Below, one piece after another: positions 35,171 through 46,059 of a stretch of 64,000 nt of DNA. Each line of letters starts with the position of its first letter. Position 1 is the stretch's first letter. The translations under genes were made by a program, and so were the position numbers. This DNA comes from Isoetes taiwanensis (lineage: Eukaryota; Streptophyta; Lycopodiopsida; Isoetales; Isoetaceae): NCBI GenBank assembly GCA_021234155.1, contig JAJEKV010000110.1:250187-314186 (forward strand), read 5' to 3'. The notes under the pieces are model-generated. The model was not told the origin of the DNA and did not search any database. It saw nothing but the letters and a program-made list of their open reading frames with translations.

Positions 35171-36228
35171 AAATTTGACAAAAAATATCAAAGCAGAAAA
35201 TTACGTGCTCTATGCTGTTATGGATTGTTACGACCAACTTCAACAAATTCTGGAAGTTCTCATACAGGATGATAAAAAATGTTCTCCTGGTTTGGTACCC
35301 GCTGGTACCAAGTTAACATCTGAAGTGCCTGCAGCATCCGGCTTATATAATGAGTAGATTTAAATGTATCAATGTATTTATTTTTGACATGTTTTTGTCG
35401 CAGCCATGCCATAATAAAGAAGCTGCTGCAGATTATGGAAATGTCTATAAAAAGTAAATTTATTTCTAGATTATTTTTCAATGGTTGCATATTCTCATTG
35501 GAAAGTTCGTGCAGCTATTAGGATATGACAAAGCAGGATGAAACTGTCTTATTTCTTTCGAATTCACTAATAAATATTTCATTGTTCTAGAAAGAACCAA
35601 GTGCAGATGCATGAGATGTACTTATCTTCTCCTTCACATGATATGTTTGATGTGGCGACACGCTATATGGTGAGAGATGATTTAAGGTTTAAATTAAGTG
35701 GTTGCGCAATGAAGGCAGTCTATTCATTCTTGCCATATGTAGGGATGATTTGAGGCAGATCCACAAGATTTGATAGTAGAGGATGTGACAATTGTGTTTA
35801 ACTGATGTCGGCAGATAAGAGGTTACATCTCTTGTTGACCGTAAAGGATGTACCTATGAACTTGGAGGCCCATCGACGGATAAGCATTTTTACGAATTCA
35901 TGAAATTGCTATATGCTTTGCCTGTCGAGAAAATGCTTACTTTCAGATTCATAGTCAGTTCTCTTCCCTTGTTTTTAGGAGTTTTTCCCAATGAAGATGC
36001 AATATTAGTGAGTTGATATAAGGTATATACCTAATAAAATGTTCTATTCTATAGTGTTCCACGCCCTATTAGAGTGAGGAAATTGTATATACAAAGGACG
36101 AGCTAAAGAAGGACAACAAAGATGGAGTTACCATTCCTTTTTACCTTGAAGATATGCCCGGGTTGACTATTTCTAAGATGTTGATGCTTATTGATGCCAT
36201 ATTATTATTATTTATTAAATATAACACT

Positions 36229-36788
36229 TTACAGATGATCGAGGTAACTTCTTGAGAAAATCAAGAGCAAGGATGAGAAGGAACTAGTTGGGAAAAATAA
36301 GTTGAAGCTCCATGAATGGGCTTCTTTTTGGGGGCAGATGCTCTTAAGGATAGATAAAGGAAAGATAAGGGGAATTTGAATTTTTGAGGGTGCTTCTAGA
36401 TCCAGGCACAATACTTCTAGATTATGAGATAAATGATGTATGACTTTCAGCAATGCTTTTGAAGGCTCAGGCTTCTCAGCGTTCTGACAAATTTCATATA
36501 ACAAATCGCTGCGTTTGGCAGAATCAGGTTTTTGAGACATAGCATTCTGATCCTTAACTGATCTTAGAACAGAAATAAACCTGTTTAAGGAAAATCCAGC
36601 GGAATTCAGTTGATCTTGCACTAGTCTTGCAATAACGACGACAAGAATTTCGTCTGCAACTGACCCTCTTGCAAGATTTGCAGGTCTCTCATAGATTTGT
36701 TGATAGACATTTAAAAACATAAACAAAGTCGGCGAGTCTGGAAGGTTTCAATTCCAACGGTAAAGGCATTTTCCTTTTGATTTTCCAT
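36229..36788 (-). pseudogene. LTR-retrotransposon gag fragment
   Basis: An ATG at 36788 lies 36 bp after a tRNA-Met primer-binding site, the normal position of gag. The start MENQKENAFTVG breaks after 25 codons. The continuing frame 36229-36726 reads YQQIYERPANLARG, VVVIARLVQDQL and so on, a plausible capsid-like helical protein. After about 36390 the frame looks random. No protease or polymerase follows. Confidence 0.5.
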
Positions 36789-36824
36789 TTTAATCTGCTT
36801 TAAGGTCTAACCTGCCATAAGGAG

Positions 36825-36836
36825 GCTCTGATACCA
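36825..36836 (-). other. Primer-binding site of a truncated LTR retrotransposon
   Basis: Reads TGGTATCAGAGC on the minus strand, complementary to initiator tRNA-Met; identical to the Copia site at 20270. Confidence 0.75.
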
Positions 36837-36954
36837 TAGGGGACCCATACCATCACGCACTTGCCGCTTGCTTCGAATAGCTATCATGCTTGATAGCTGA
36901 AAGGAAGGTAAAAAGAAGGGTAGGCCAATCCTACTCTAGGAAGAACATGGTTAA

Positions 36955-37197
36955 GGGTGCTTTCCCATGGGCAGAAAACCTCAAGGTTTCTTGAAGGTCT
37001 GGTCTGCTATTCCGATGTTCCCAGGTTTCTTGATGTTCCCAGGTTTCTTGAAGGTCTGATCTGCTATTCCGATGTTCCCATGAGCTAAGAACCTGAGTGG
37101 CTGAGGTTAAGAACGTCATTTGGAAAGTAATCCCGACGATTACTTTTGAACCTGGGTCTGACCTCATCCAGGTCCATCCATCCATGGGAAAGCACCC
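36955..37197. mobile_element. MITE (Tourist/PIF-Harbinger-like), 243 bp, second copy
   Basis: Ends GGGTGCTTTCCCATGG and CCATGGGAAAGCACCC, flanked on both sides by TAA. Inverse orientation to 2253-2426, with an internal duplication around TGTTCCCAGGTTTCTTGA. It sits in what should be the LTR of the fragment at 36229-36837. Confidence 0.85.
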
Positions 37198-37199
37198 TA

Positions 37200-38455
37200 A
37201 GATGATCTAGGAATGCAAACTAACAAACAGTCATCTATTATGTGTCTAAAATCTATTGTGTAAAACATTGCCTACCACATGAACAACCTAGCACTAACTT
37301 TGGAGGCTGCCAGGGAAGGAAGTATGTGAACATAATAACAAGATGCTGCACACGAGGGATTGCCCTCTGGTAACCCGAGAGTGTGTTTTCTTGGTTTTTG
37401 TTTGGGTCATTTTGTTTGAGGTTTTTTGTTTTATATCGAGCCATGTGAATGGTACAAGCACATGGTTTTGTTTTCTTAACTCAGAACAGGTTAGTTCATG
37501 CAACTATCGATGTCTTCGTACTACTTAGCCTAAGCCCATTGAGTGCATTTGAGACATTGTAGACTTCTTCAAGTGAATGCTATGTATGTCTCTATGTGGT
37601 CGCCCCAGTAGTAGTATTCGATGTCACAGAACGTAAGCGTGAAGTCTGTCCACATGTTGTTGAGGAGTGATGTAGAGCATGTGGGGGCATGGTGACGTGG
37701 AGGTTAGCAACAGTGCTGTTTTGTTGCAATGTTGAAATCTTCCATGAGGATGGTCGTGGTGGTTTTCATTGCGTTGTTGGTGCCGGTTGTGGTAGGGGAT
37801 GTTGTGCTGTTCGCGTTGGTGAGGAATTGCTGCACGTTTCCCCCATTATGTCCGTATATGTTGGTTGTTTGAACTACAATTCCCATGGTGCGTTCCTGGA
37901 ACATGGGGGAGATGGTTGTGACTGAGGGTTCCATGACTTGGTGGTGGTGGAGGATTCTTTGATGCTCTCAAAGACATAAAATGGTTTTTGATGACTTTGT
38001 AAAATGGACTTGAAATGTAATAGATAAGCTGAATTTGAGAGAGAACAAGAGTAGGATTGCAGATAGAACGAGGCAAGATTTCAAGGCATTGTATCTCATA
38101 CTTATGGTCTGATTTTGTCTAGAAAGGAAACAGAAACAATACTAGAAGGGAGACAAATATAAATGGAAGCAGCAGATATGTAGGCACAGTATTCAAGCTC
38201 AAGATTTGAAGGCTTGTTAGCTCCCACATATAATAAATATGTCATCAAGTGATCTTGTATATGCAGTTTTACAATTGCTCTTGCATGCTAAGTGAGGATT
38301 ACATTTGTAAAATGAAGACGAAATGAGACTAGATAGCCCTGCCCTGCTTTGCATATCACAAGTTTAGTCTGTCCTCTCATTGGAATGGCATATGCTTGCA
38401 AAATGTGTTATACTCTAGTGCAAGCTTTTTTGAGCCAAACCTCCTCCACATTATT
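37200..38455. other. No gene recognised
   Basis: Open frames on both strands at 37,690-37,930 are compositionally biased (Gly/Val against Thr/Asn) and show no family features. Confidence 0.45.
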
Positions 38456-38471
38456 CAATAACTAGTAATGG

Positions 38472-38490
38472 TGCCCAGCGTTGCTGGGCA
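38472..38490. repeat. Short hairpin before the polypyrimidine tract
   Basis: TGCCCAGCGTTGCTGGGCA, an 8-bp stem with 3-base loop; a related imperfect one (AGCCCAGCAGTGCTGAGCTT) lies at 38567-38586. Confidence 0.6.
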
Positions 38491-38589
38491 TAAGTTGGAA
38501 ATTTGTGTGGACGGAAACCTACTCAGCTCAGACTCCTTTTCATAAATCTAATATAATAGAAACCAAGCCCAGCAGTGCTGAGCTTTAAG

Positions 38590-39705
38590 ATGGTTTTCCT
38601 GTATTCGACATCCTTCCTCTTCCCTTTGTCTTTGCTCTATCCCGCATTTCCCTTTTTTCTCGTTTTTCTACACACTTTCCTTTTTCCTTTTCCATTTTTT
38701 CTCATTTTTCCCCTTCCTCTTCCTCTTTTTCAATTCCTTGATCCTCACCCTTCTCCTATTCCCCTTTCCCTCCTCCCTTTTCTCCTTTTTTGACCCTTTC
38801 CCTCTTTTCCTTTTCTCTGTCTTTTTCCTGATGGACTTTTTCTGTTCCATTTTCCTCCTTTCTCGATCCTTTCCCTCTTCCTCTTTTACCCTTGCCCTTT
38901 TTTCATTTCCTTCACCCTTGCTCCCTTCCTTTCCTTTCCTTTTCCCATGCCCTTCCCACATTCCTTTTTTTCCATGCCCGTTTTCCTCTTTTCTCTCAAT
39001 TTTTCCCTCTTCCCTTTTTCTTTTTTCCATGCCTTTTTTTTGCTTCCTTTTTTCCCTTTTCACCCTTTTCCCCTTCCTTTTTTCTTGTGCCCTTTTCCCC
39101 TTCCCTTTTCTCATTTCCCTCTTCCCTTTTTCTAATGCCCTTTTTTCCAGGTTCTAGTTCCTCCTTTGCCTCTTCCTTTTTCTTTCTCCTTTCACTTTCC
39201 CTTTTTCCATGCCCTTTTTCCCTTCCCATCTCTACATCCCTTTCCTTTTCCCCATTTTCCCTACCCTTTTTCTCATTTTCCCAACCTTTCACTCTTTTCT
39301 TTTTCTCAGTGCCCCTTTTCCCTTCCCTTTTCTTCTTTCCTCACCTTTTTCCCTTTTCTCGTCTTTTCCATGATCTTTTTCCCTTTCCCTTTCCCATGCT
39401 TTTTTTTTTCCTTCCTTTTCCCATTCTTCACTCTTTTTACCATCCTTTCTCTTTTTCCTATGCCACTTCCCCTTCCCTTTTCCCCTTTACCTCTTCCCCT
39501 TTTTTCATGCCCTTTTCTCAGGTTCCCTTCCACCTTACCTTTTGATTTTTCCCTTTCCCTTTTTCCATGCATTTTTCTCCTCTCTTATCCCCACCCTTTT
39601 CCCTCTCTTGTTTTCCCCTTTTCCCATGCCTTTTTACCCCTTCACATTCTCTCTTTCCTCCTCCCTTTTCCTTTTCCCCCCTTTCCTTTACCCTTTCCCC
39701 ATAAG
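38590..39705. repeat. Polypyrimidine tract, about 1.1 kb
   Basis: Almost pure C/T on the plus strand with recurring CCCTTTTCC and CATGCCC units. All long frames (Phe/Pro/Ser on plus, Lys/Glu/Arg on minus) are artefacts. Confidence 0.92.
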
Positions 39706-39716
39706 TCCAATCATAG

Positions 39717-39743
39717 TAGGAAGTTATGCGAGAAATCTCGGCC
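39717..39743 (+). repeat. 27-bp direct repeat at left flank of transposon A
   Basis: TAGGAAGTTATGCGAGAAAT plus TCTCGGCC, repeated at 47950-47976. With the 4-bp target duplication CCTA this implies insertion between two tandem 27-bp units. Confidence 0.8.
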
Positions 39744-39745
39744 TA
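39742..39745. other. Target site duplication (left), transposon A
   Basis: CCTA, repeated at 47948-47951. Confidence 0.75.
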
Positions 39746-39785
39746 AACAAGATTGCGTATTAAACGGGAGCAAATCATTGAAACG
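39746..39785 (+). repeat. Left terminal repeat of transposon A
   Basis: AACAAGATTGC, then ATTAAACGGGAGCAAAT; AAACGRGAGC appears twice as a direct repeat (to 39795), unlike the right end, which has a hairpin. Confidence 0.8.
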
Positions 39786-40120
39786 AGAGCAAAAGGAATA
39801 TTCCTCAAAGATTCCTTTTTTTTTTCAAAAAAGGGGGTAAAACGAGGTTAAAAAAAAAAAAGATGCATGAAATTCTATTTTGACCCCCCCCAAATGACTA
39901 ATTTTTTTTTGCAACGAAAGAATTGACTTTTTTAAAGTGTCACTTTTCTTAGCAAATAGAATGTTCTTAAAGTATGTTTTAAGAGAGAAACTCTAATTTC
40001 AGAGGATAAAATATTTAACAAAAAATTGAAGTAAGTATGTGACTGAAACTTTAGTATTCTCAAAATTTGAAGATAGAATCTTCATATTCACATGCAAAAT
40101 TTACAGTCTTTTTCTAAGAC

Positions 40121-43100
40121 TCAGTTATGTGCAAAAGTGTGAGGAGTGATGAGAGAGGGATCCAGGACGTCCTCATATTCATTTATGCCATCGTCATCAC
40201 CTTCACTTCTTTCACTGTCACTCGAGGAAGTGCTTGAGTTATCTTCCTCATCACTATCAACAGACGGTGAAGCATTGTCACCACCTTCTTCATCATCTTC
40301 TTCGTAATTACAAGCTTTTTTAAGCAAATTGATAGTCGTCTGGCGTAGACGATTGTCAGATTTCAATTTAAAATCATAGCACAATATAGTCACGTCATTA
40401 AGGTTCAGCTCGTCCCTACAACCCACCTTCTTGAACTTTCTCCCTTTTCCTTATCTACCTTCAAAAGCATTTTCTGAGCGTGTTGCAAGCCAATGAATCT
40501 TGAGTTTAGTGACTAAGCCTTCCTCCTTGACTGTGTCAAGCACTTTTGCTATCCAGAACGGTCGACCTTTGTCATCCTCCTCAGTCGGAAGAGCAATTAG
40601 CATACCTTTGGTAATTTCTGTGATATTACCTTGAGGCTCATTCCTGCGTCTTGGTCCGAGGTACATGACTCGGTCCTCCTCGTCTTCTACTGTAGGTGCA
40701 AATGTAGCACTGCTTGGACCTGCTTGGTGCTGGGGTTGATGGAAGGTGTTAGGCCATTGAAATGGTTCTTGCAACTGTCTTAGAGCTATATTTTGTACAA
40801 CAATTTTCTGTTCGAGAAAGAAATTACTCCACCACATCCGATCTTCTTCTAAGAAGTACTTAAAGCCTGAGGAAATTCCATTTTCAATGGCTTTTAAGGA
40901 TGACTCTGGGGTACTTTTCTTCTGCTTGGACTCCTTAGGATTTTTGAGAGGAAGTTGCTCAGCACGTTCTATGATGGAAGTGTCTGGAATATATTTAAGG
41001 AAGCGTAATCCCTCTGGTGGACTCCAGTCCTTAGTTGTGGTATACTTCTTCCCCTGTAAGAAGCTTTGGCCATCCTTCAAGTAGAACTTGATATGATGTT
41101 GAAAGGTGAGATCATTCAACTTGTTCACAGCTTGTTCTCTGTTTGAACGTTGAGAGAAAATAAACTCTCTGAAATCAGCAGTCTCTTTAAGAAGATCGAC
41201 CACTGGAGTAGGAGTGTAAGAATCTTCAATAATTCGAACTAAAGAAGGAAGACAGAAAGCCTTCTTCCTTCTAAGGCGCACAGAAAATCTGCTGAACATT
41301 TGGTCAATCTGATCATGAGTGTGGCCTACAAGTAAGAAACCGAGCTTCACTTTTCTAAAGATCCCTAGCTCCACTAACATGGCACAGTATGCAAAGAGTG
41401 TTTGATTCTTGTTCTCCCTTGTAGTATTGTCAAGTTGCAGATAAAGCACTGGTGGTAATTGCTCTTGCTCGCACAGGACCTTGTTAAGAACTGTAATTGT
41501 GAGGTTTGGGTCACCATGCAAGTTTGGATACGTCAAAAATACTTTGCACTTTAGACTTCCTTTGAAGACCATAGCTCCTACAAGGTGGACCTTAACAAAA
41601 CATTCCTCTGGCACATCTTTAGGAATGTTCAAGAAATGTGGTAGAGTTGTTTTTTTTTTTGGTCCATTCCATCAATCACAACAGACATGTATTGCAGTGG
41701 ACGTTCAAGAGCTTTTTTTCTATGCTTGGCAAGCTTTCTTCTCTCTGCTGCTTGTTGTTCACGATGTCTGGCAAGGTTCTGTTGCACAATATCTGTAGAA
41801 GAAATCAGGTTAAAGCATTTTCTCTGAAACAAGTGAGAGATTAGAGAACATGAGCTTACTTCTTTCGACCTCTGTCTTTGCAGTTTCTCGTTGACTCTTT
41901 AATTCTGCACACCTCGAGCAAACAGACATTCTATGTTTTCTAGGAATTTTCACAAGACCGAATTCACTTTTCCACAGTCTGGTGAAGTGTGAGTAAGAGA
42001 TGTGCTGAAGCTGAGTGCAAGTCTCTTTGTAGTCATTAAAAACATCTTTTTTGGTGATGTTATCAGTTAAATGATACATGTTGCTGTTAGGTAGCTTCTC
42101 ACATGTTTCTCTAAAATATTTCTCCATCCATGACACAGCAGCAAGGGCATGCATGGTTACAACTCTTCTTGGTCCGCAATGATCATTGATTGCTGGATTT
42201 TTGTCCAGTCTTTTGTGTATTCTAGACATTCTGGTGGACCCTAAACGGTGGACAACCATAAAGCATTTCTGGCAAACTTCTTGACGGTTAATGTAGTGCA
42301 AGAAGGTGTGCGGTCCGGTCTTACATTATAAGCTAAGTAAGCATTCTGGTCTGCCATTGTCATGGAGCTGTAGTTGTCTCTAACTGCTCGTAATTTAGCC
42401 ATGTTAAATCTGCTGATGCAACCCAATGAGCAGCATTTAGTTCTCAAAAGTCTCCTCATTTTGTGTTCATCCATAAGATTTCTTCTTCTTACAGAGGAGC
42501 AAGCCCTCAAACCAAAATCCACCTTGAATTTCTTTGAAGATTGGCTGGAGAACATGTAATCTCTTTGTTCCTCGTTGGTGTCTTCATCTTTCGATGAAAC
42601 TTCTACTCGGGGTGACTTCCTCCGTCTCCGAGTGGTGTGCTTGTAGAGGAAAAACAGACCCGCGTGAAGTTGTTCCCGAGGAATAGGCGGGGTCTGATGT
42701 TAAAGGGTGGTGATGGCCCATAAGAGGTTGTGGCATCAGCTGTTCTTGTACCATCTTGAAAAGGAGTTCTTGCAAACATCTCCTTCAGAGCGGACTGGAA
42801 TTCTGCAAATCCATGTGTCACAACCGTTGTTGTGTGAAGAGGAGTGCTTGCTCGAGCGTCGTCCTCATTTGTAGTGAAGTCCTGGTGGGAGAAATTGTAG
42901 TGAATCTCACAGTCTTCTTTACTTTCTGTGTTCCTTGTATGTTTGGATGAAGGGGGCGAAGCAATAAATGGGGGGGGTAGCTTGTTCTTGAACACCCGTT
43001 GTTGTGGAGCTTCTGTAGGTTGTCTCGGGGATGGAACAAAGGGTGGTGGCAACATGCTCCGAACTGGTGGTGATTCTTTGGAAGGAGATGCCAGTGTGCT

Positions 43101-43316
43101 ATCTACAGGACTTGGTGACGGTTGGAAGGGTGGTGGAAGTCTGTTACGTGCTGGACTCGGTGTGTCTTCGAGAAGCAACAACGATGAAGCAGAGGTTGGA
43201 GTCTGAGAATGCCGGTCTTTACTAGAAATGACGTTCTTCTCAAGCGTGTCCTCAGAACTAGACGAGCATGAGACAACAAATGGTGGTGGAAGCTTGTTCA
43301 CGAAGCGGTTCGTCAT
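40121..43316 (-). pseudogene. DUF7869-type putative DDE transposase of transposon A
   Basis: The ATG at 43316 follows an acceptor-like TTTTGCAG, so a 5' exon may exist. The N-terminal region has five LPPPF-type linear motifs, then a basic TRRRRK stretch. A middle region with NRQEVCQKCFMVVH and SVCSRCAEL follows. A 67-bp intron (41793-41859, GTAAGC...CTACAG) joins the core: VVIDGMDQKK, LYLQLDN...NKN and LLVGHTHDQIDQMFSRFS, the DUF7869 hallmark. Its Asp residues would suit an RNase-H-fold DDE enzyme (inference). The C-terminal tail is acidic (DDEEGGDNASPS). Defects: frame slips near 42,640 and 42,300, one at an 11-T run near 41,655, and a TAA before the tail at 40451. Family is clear; transposase role is inferred from position. 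Confidence 0.8.
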
Positions 43317-43329
43317 CTTAACAACTGCA

Positions 43330-43650
43330 AAATAGTAAAGAGATTTGAGAAACTTTCTGTGGTGCAGAGCTTTTCTTATTCCCGAATACACGCCCACGTA
43401 GTACAAGTAGAAGTTCCAGTACTAATCAAGTGAAAGTCAAGGTAAAAGCTATTCTGGAATACACAAGAGTAGGATAGTAAAGCTAAACGTATTCCGCAGC
43501 ACATAGAAAAAGAGCAAGACGAAAATGATACCTTTAAAAGGAAATTTCGGCGCCTTCAGTTGCGTATTCCAGTCTCTGAGCTCAAGTCGCCAGCGCCAGC
43601 GCCTTCGATTATAATATTCAGAGCTGTATTCCGATACTCATAGAGAAAAC
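43330..43650. promoter_or_regulatory. Divergent promoter region of transposon A
   Basis: It separates the two divergent starts. It holds full or half copies of the palindrome: ATTCCCGAATACACG (43376), TATTCTGGAATACAC (43450), GTATTCCG (43489), GTATTCCAG (43565) and GTATTCCGATAC (43626). No clear TATA box was chosen. Confidence 0.5.
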
Positions 43651-43715
43651 ATGGAGAGGTGAGTAAGAAAGTACAAGGTACAATCATTTATGTGTCTGTT
43701 TCTTATTCCGGAATA

Positions 43716-43787
43716 CACTTTCGCCTTCCCTCGAAGGCAAAAGTGTATTCCGGAATACACTTTCGCCTTCGAGGGAAGGCGAAAGTG
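43716..43787. repeat. 72-bp near-perfect palindrome in intron 1 of the methyltransferase gene
   Basis: 36-bp arms with one mismatch, centred on GTGTATTCCGGAATACAC at 43743-43760; the arms contain CTTTCGCCTTCCCTCGAAGG. Flanked by two more copies of the core at 43704 and 43804. Confidence 0.9.
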
Positions 43788-43831
43788 TAGAGCGAAGGCG
43801 AAAGTGTATTCCGGAATACACTTTCTTGTTT

Positions 43832-43948
43832 TTAGGTTTTTAGAGGTAACTTTTCCATGCGTTTTTTAGTTAATCTATACGTTTTTGCTGCATTTAAAGC
43901 TTGTTTAGACCACTTTTTTTTGTCAGGATTGTAGTGCTTTTTTGGCAT
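43832..43948 (-). CDS. Small basic peptide, hypothetical
   Basis: 38 codons starting MPKKHYNPDKKKWSKQALNA and ending in KKRMEKLPLKT. The pattern vaguely recalls a pipsqueak-type DNA-binding helix start, so it could be an upstream exon of the transposase or chance. It lies inside intron 1 of the opposite gene. Confidence 0.25.
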   Translation of the reverse strand: MPKKHYNPDKKKWSKQALNAAKTYRLTKKRMEKLPLKT

Positions 43949-45778
43949 TTTTGTCCTCTTTTTGCCCTCTTTTTTCACTTTTTGTAAGACATTTCGTATT
44001 CTGGAATAGTTATTTGCCACTGTTTTCTCTAACAAGGTCGTGTTTACACATAATTTGCACAGACAAGAAGGCAGCAAGAAACAACAGAAGAGGCCCCTTA
44101 AAATCTCACAGAAACTGCACCCACAGAGAAGGGTTGAGGAGTCAGCTGCGCCTGCTATCTACGAAAACTTCCAAACTCAATGGTTTTTTACAAGGGGTAC
44201 TTCTGGAAAGTACAGCACCCTGACTTTCCTACATGTCTGTCGGAGCCCTGGAACCAAAAGGTATGATGAAAGGGAATTTGTCTGCATGGGCACCATCCAG
44301 GCCGTCAGTGAGGTAGCTGGGGAGTCCGGTCAGGGAGGGAGACTATCTTTTCAGACTTCCCAAGGTTTTATTCATGTTGATGAATCCTACCTTAGAGTTG
44401 CGAAAGTAAATCCACATCCTCTTTATAAGTATGTTGCTCACTACCTGAACAAGAGGTCGCTCTCTGCCATCATTAACTACGTTCGAAGCACAACGAGCGA
44501 GGACTTCCCCTACAGCGAGTCAGAACAAGAGGCCGAGGATAACCCAGAGAGCCCGAGCAGTGCATCATCACCATCTGGGAGTCCATCAGAGTCCGAAGAA
44601 AGGCCACCGTCACCACCACCAAAGCGGCAAAGGATAACCGTTGCCGCTAAAGAGCCTAAAAAAAAGCAAACGGCTTTGATTGCACCAGAAGATGCTCCTG
44701 AGGCACATAAGAAGAAGAAGGGGAAAGGCAAAGCACCTGGTGTTGCCATCAAAGAAAAAAAAGTTGATAAAACATCTGAGAAAATGGAGGAGATTAACCT
44801 GCACAAGTTTGTGCAAGGTGTCATTTATTTGCCAGTCACTTGTATGAAGCTTCCACCGAAAAATGAAGCTGGTGAAAGGCCACTTCAGGTTCGCAAAATT
44901 TACGCCGATCACTTGAGGAACCTGAAAGACAGAATAAGGAGCAATCCAAATGCTCATGTGGCCCCAATAGTTGTCCTTGTTGACAGGGAGCAGTGCAAAA
45001 CCCCCCAGGACTATGACAGAGAAAACGCAGACACCTACACTCACTACGTCTTGGGAGGCAATCACAGCTTTAAGGCAAGAAGGCAACTTTTTAAAGAGAA
45101 GAAGAACCCGAGGTACCTCTCCGTCCTCTGCGCTGTCTACTGTGGTCTTACCGATGAAGAAGCGAAAATCGTTGCCAACACCCACAATGCTGACAACGAA
45201 TATAAACTAAAGATGAGCTTCGTCGACAAGATCCGGTTCATGCACAGGGAGTACGTAATTTTCAAGGAAAAGTACGGTGAGGACTTGAAGAAGCCAGCGT
45301 TTTCCTTGGAGCTTAAGGAGGCGTGTGCCATTGAATGCTGCCTGAAATATGACGAGGCCAATAAAAGGCAGTCTCTCATTGGCCACGATAACTGGTTCCA
45401 ATTAGCTTTTAGAGATGGCAAGGTAAGAACAAAACTTATTCCAGAATAACAAATCAACTATCTCCGCGGAAATATTTTTGAGCAGATTTGGGAACTCGGG
45501 ATCGAGATTTTTTCAATGTTGAACGAGGGGAGTTAAAGAGCAAGGGCAAGGAGACAGCCAAGAAAAAAATCATCGACGTGCCCAAAAAAGAAATGACCAT
45601 TACCGTCTGGCGAGAAATGCAGGGCTTCTCCGACACAGAGATTCTGGAGCGGCTTCTCCAAAAAGTTGTTGATAAGGAGTTTAGCCTAGAAGAAATGTCA
45701 AAGGAATTGCACAAGTAAGATCTCTGCCACAAACTTTACTCTTTAGACGTTAGAGTCCCAAAAACATCGGGGTAGATA

Positions 45779-46059
45779 GTGTATTCCAGAATACACATAC
45801 CTTTCTTCACATGGGCACTGTGTATTCCGGAATACACAATGCTTTTCTAGAGACAAGCAATGTGTATTCCGGAATACACATTGCCCTTGTAAAGAAAGCC
45901 ATGTGTATTCTGGAATACACATGTCCTCTTCTAAAAAAGTATTGTGTATTCCAGAATACACATTGCTTTTTTCAGAGAAGCAATGTGTATTCCGGAATAC
46001 ACAATGCATTTTGTTTCGAGGTAACATCACCAGTTAACCAGTTTGTATTCCAGAATACA
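45779..46059. repeat. Array of seven palindromes in intron 3 of the methyltransferase gene
   Basis: Copies start at 45779, 45830, 45872, 45903, 45944, 45985 and about 46044. Each is GTGTATTCCGGAATACAC or has CCAG/CTGG at the centre, so symmetry is kept or changed at the middle only. Some extend by CAATG/CATTG to 28 bp. Spacing is 31-59 bp. Single copies lie in other introns at 45436, 46800 and 46840. Confidence 0.95.

Larger units (their letters stand above)
29561..36180 (+). pseudogene. Exon-like islands, possibly a mut-7-type 3'-5' exonuclease gene
   Basis: Protein-like islands with splice-site-like borders occur at about 29561-29690, 29703-30083, 30158-30236 (AYKIVECYKLHKEF then donor GTATT), 31400-31490 (VRLALEMGDLSRAEALCSSF), 31750-31957, 35175-35345, 35820-35950 and 36075-36180. 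The helical part at 29703-30083 and the block LYAVMDCYDQLQQILEVL at about 35220-35270 resemble the helical region and the last DEDDy helix (YAxxD) of mut-7-like exonucleases. A frame slip at about 30070 suggests decay, and the island order does not match one clean gene model. Function is a guess from motif resemblance. Confidence 0.3.

Noticed and set aside
38575-39840. Several overlapping long frames rich in Phe/Pro/Ser or Lys/Glu/Arg
   Set aside because: Produced by the polypyrimidine tract, which rarely forms stop codons; no family features.
43626-43760. Heat-shock promoter
   Set aside because: The palindrome contains TTCnnGAA, but functional elements need three or more contiguous units; kept only as an alternative reading.
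45779-46059. Regularly spaced repeats that look like a CRISPR array
   Set aside because: Repeats are full palindromes in a eukaryotic intron, spacers are partly similar to each other, and no cas gene is present.
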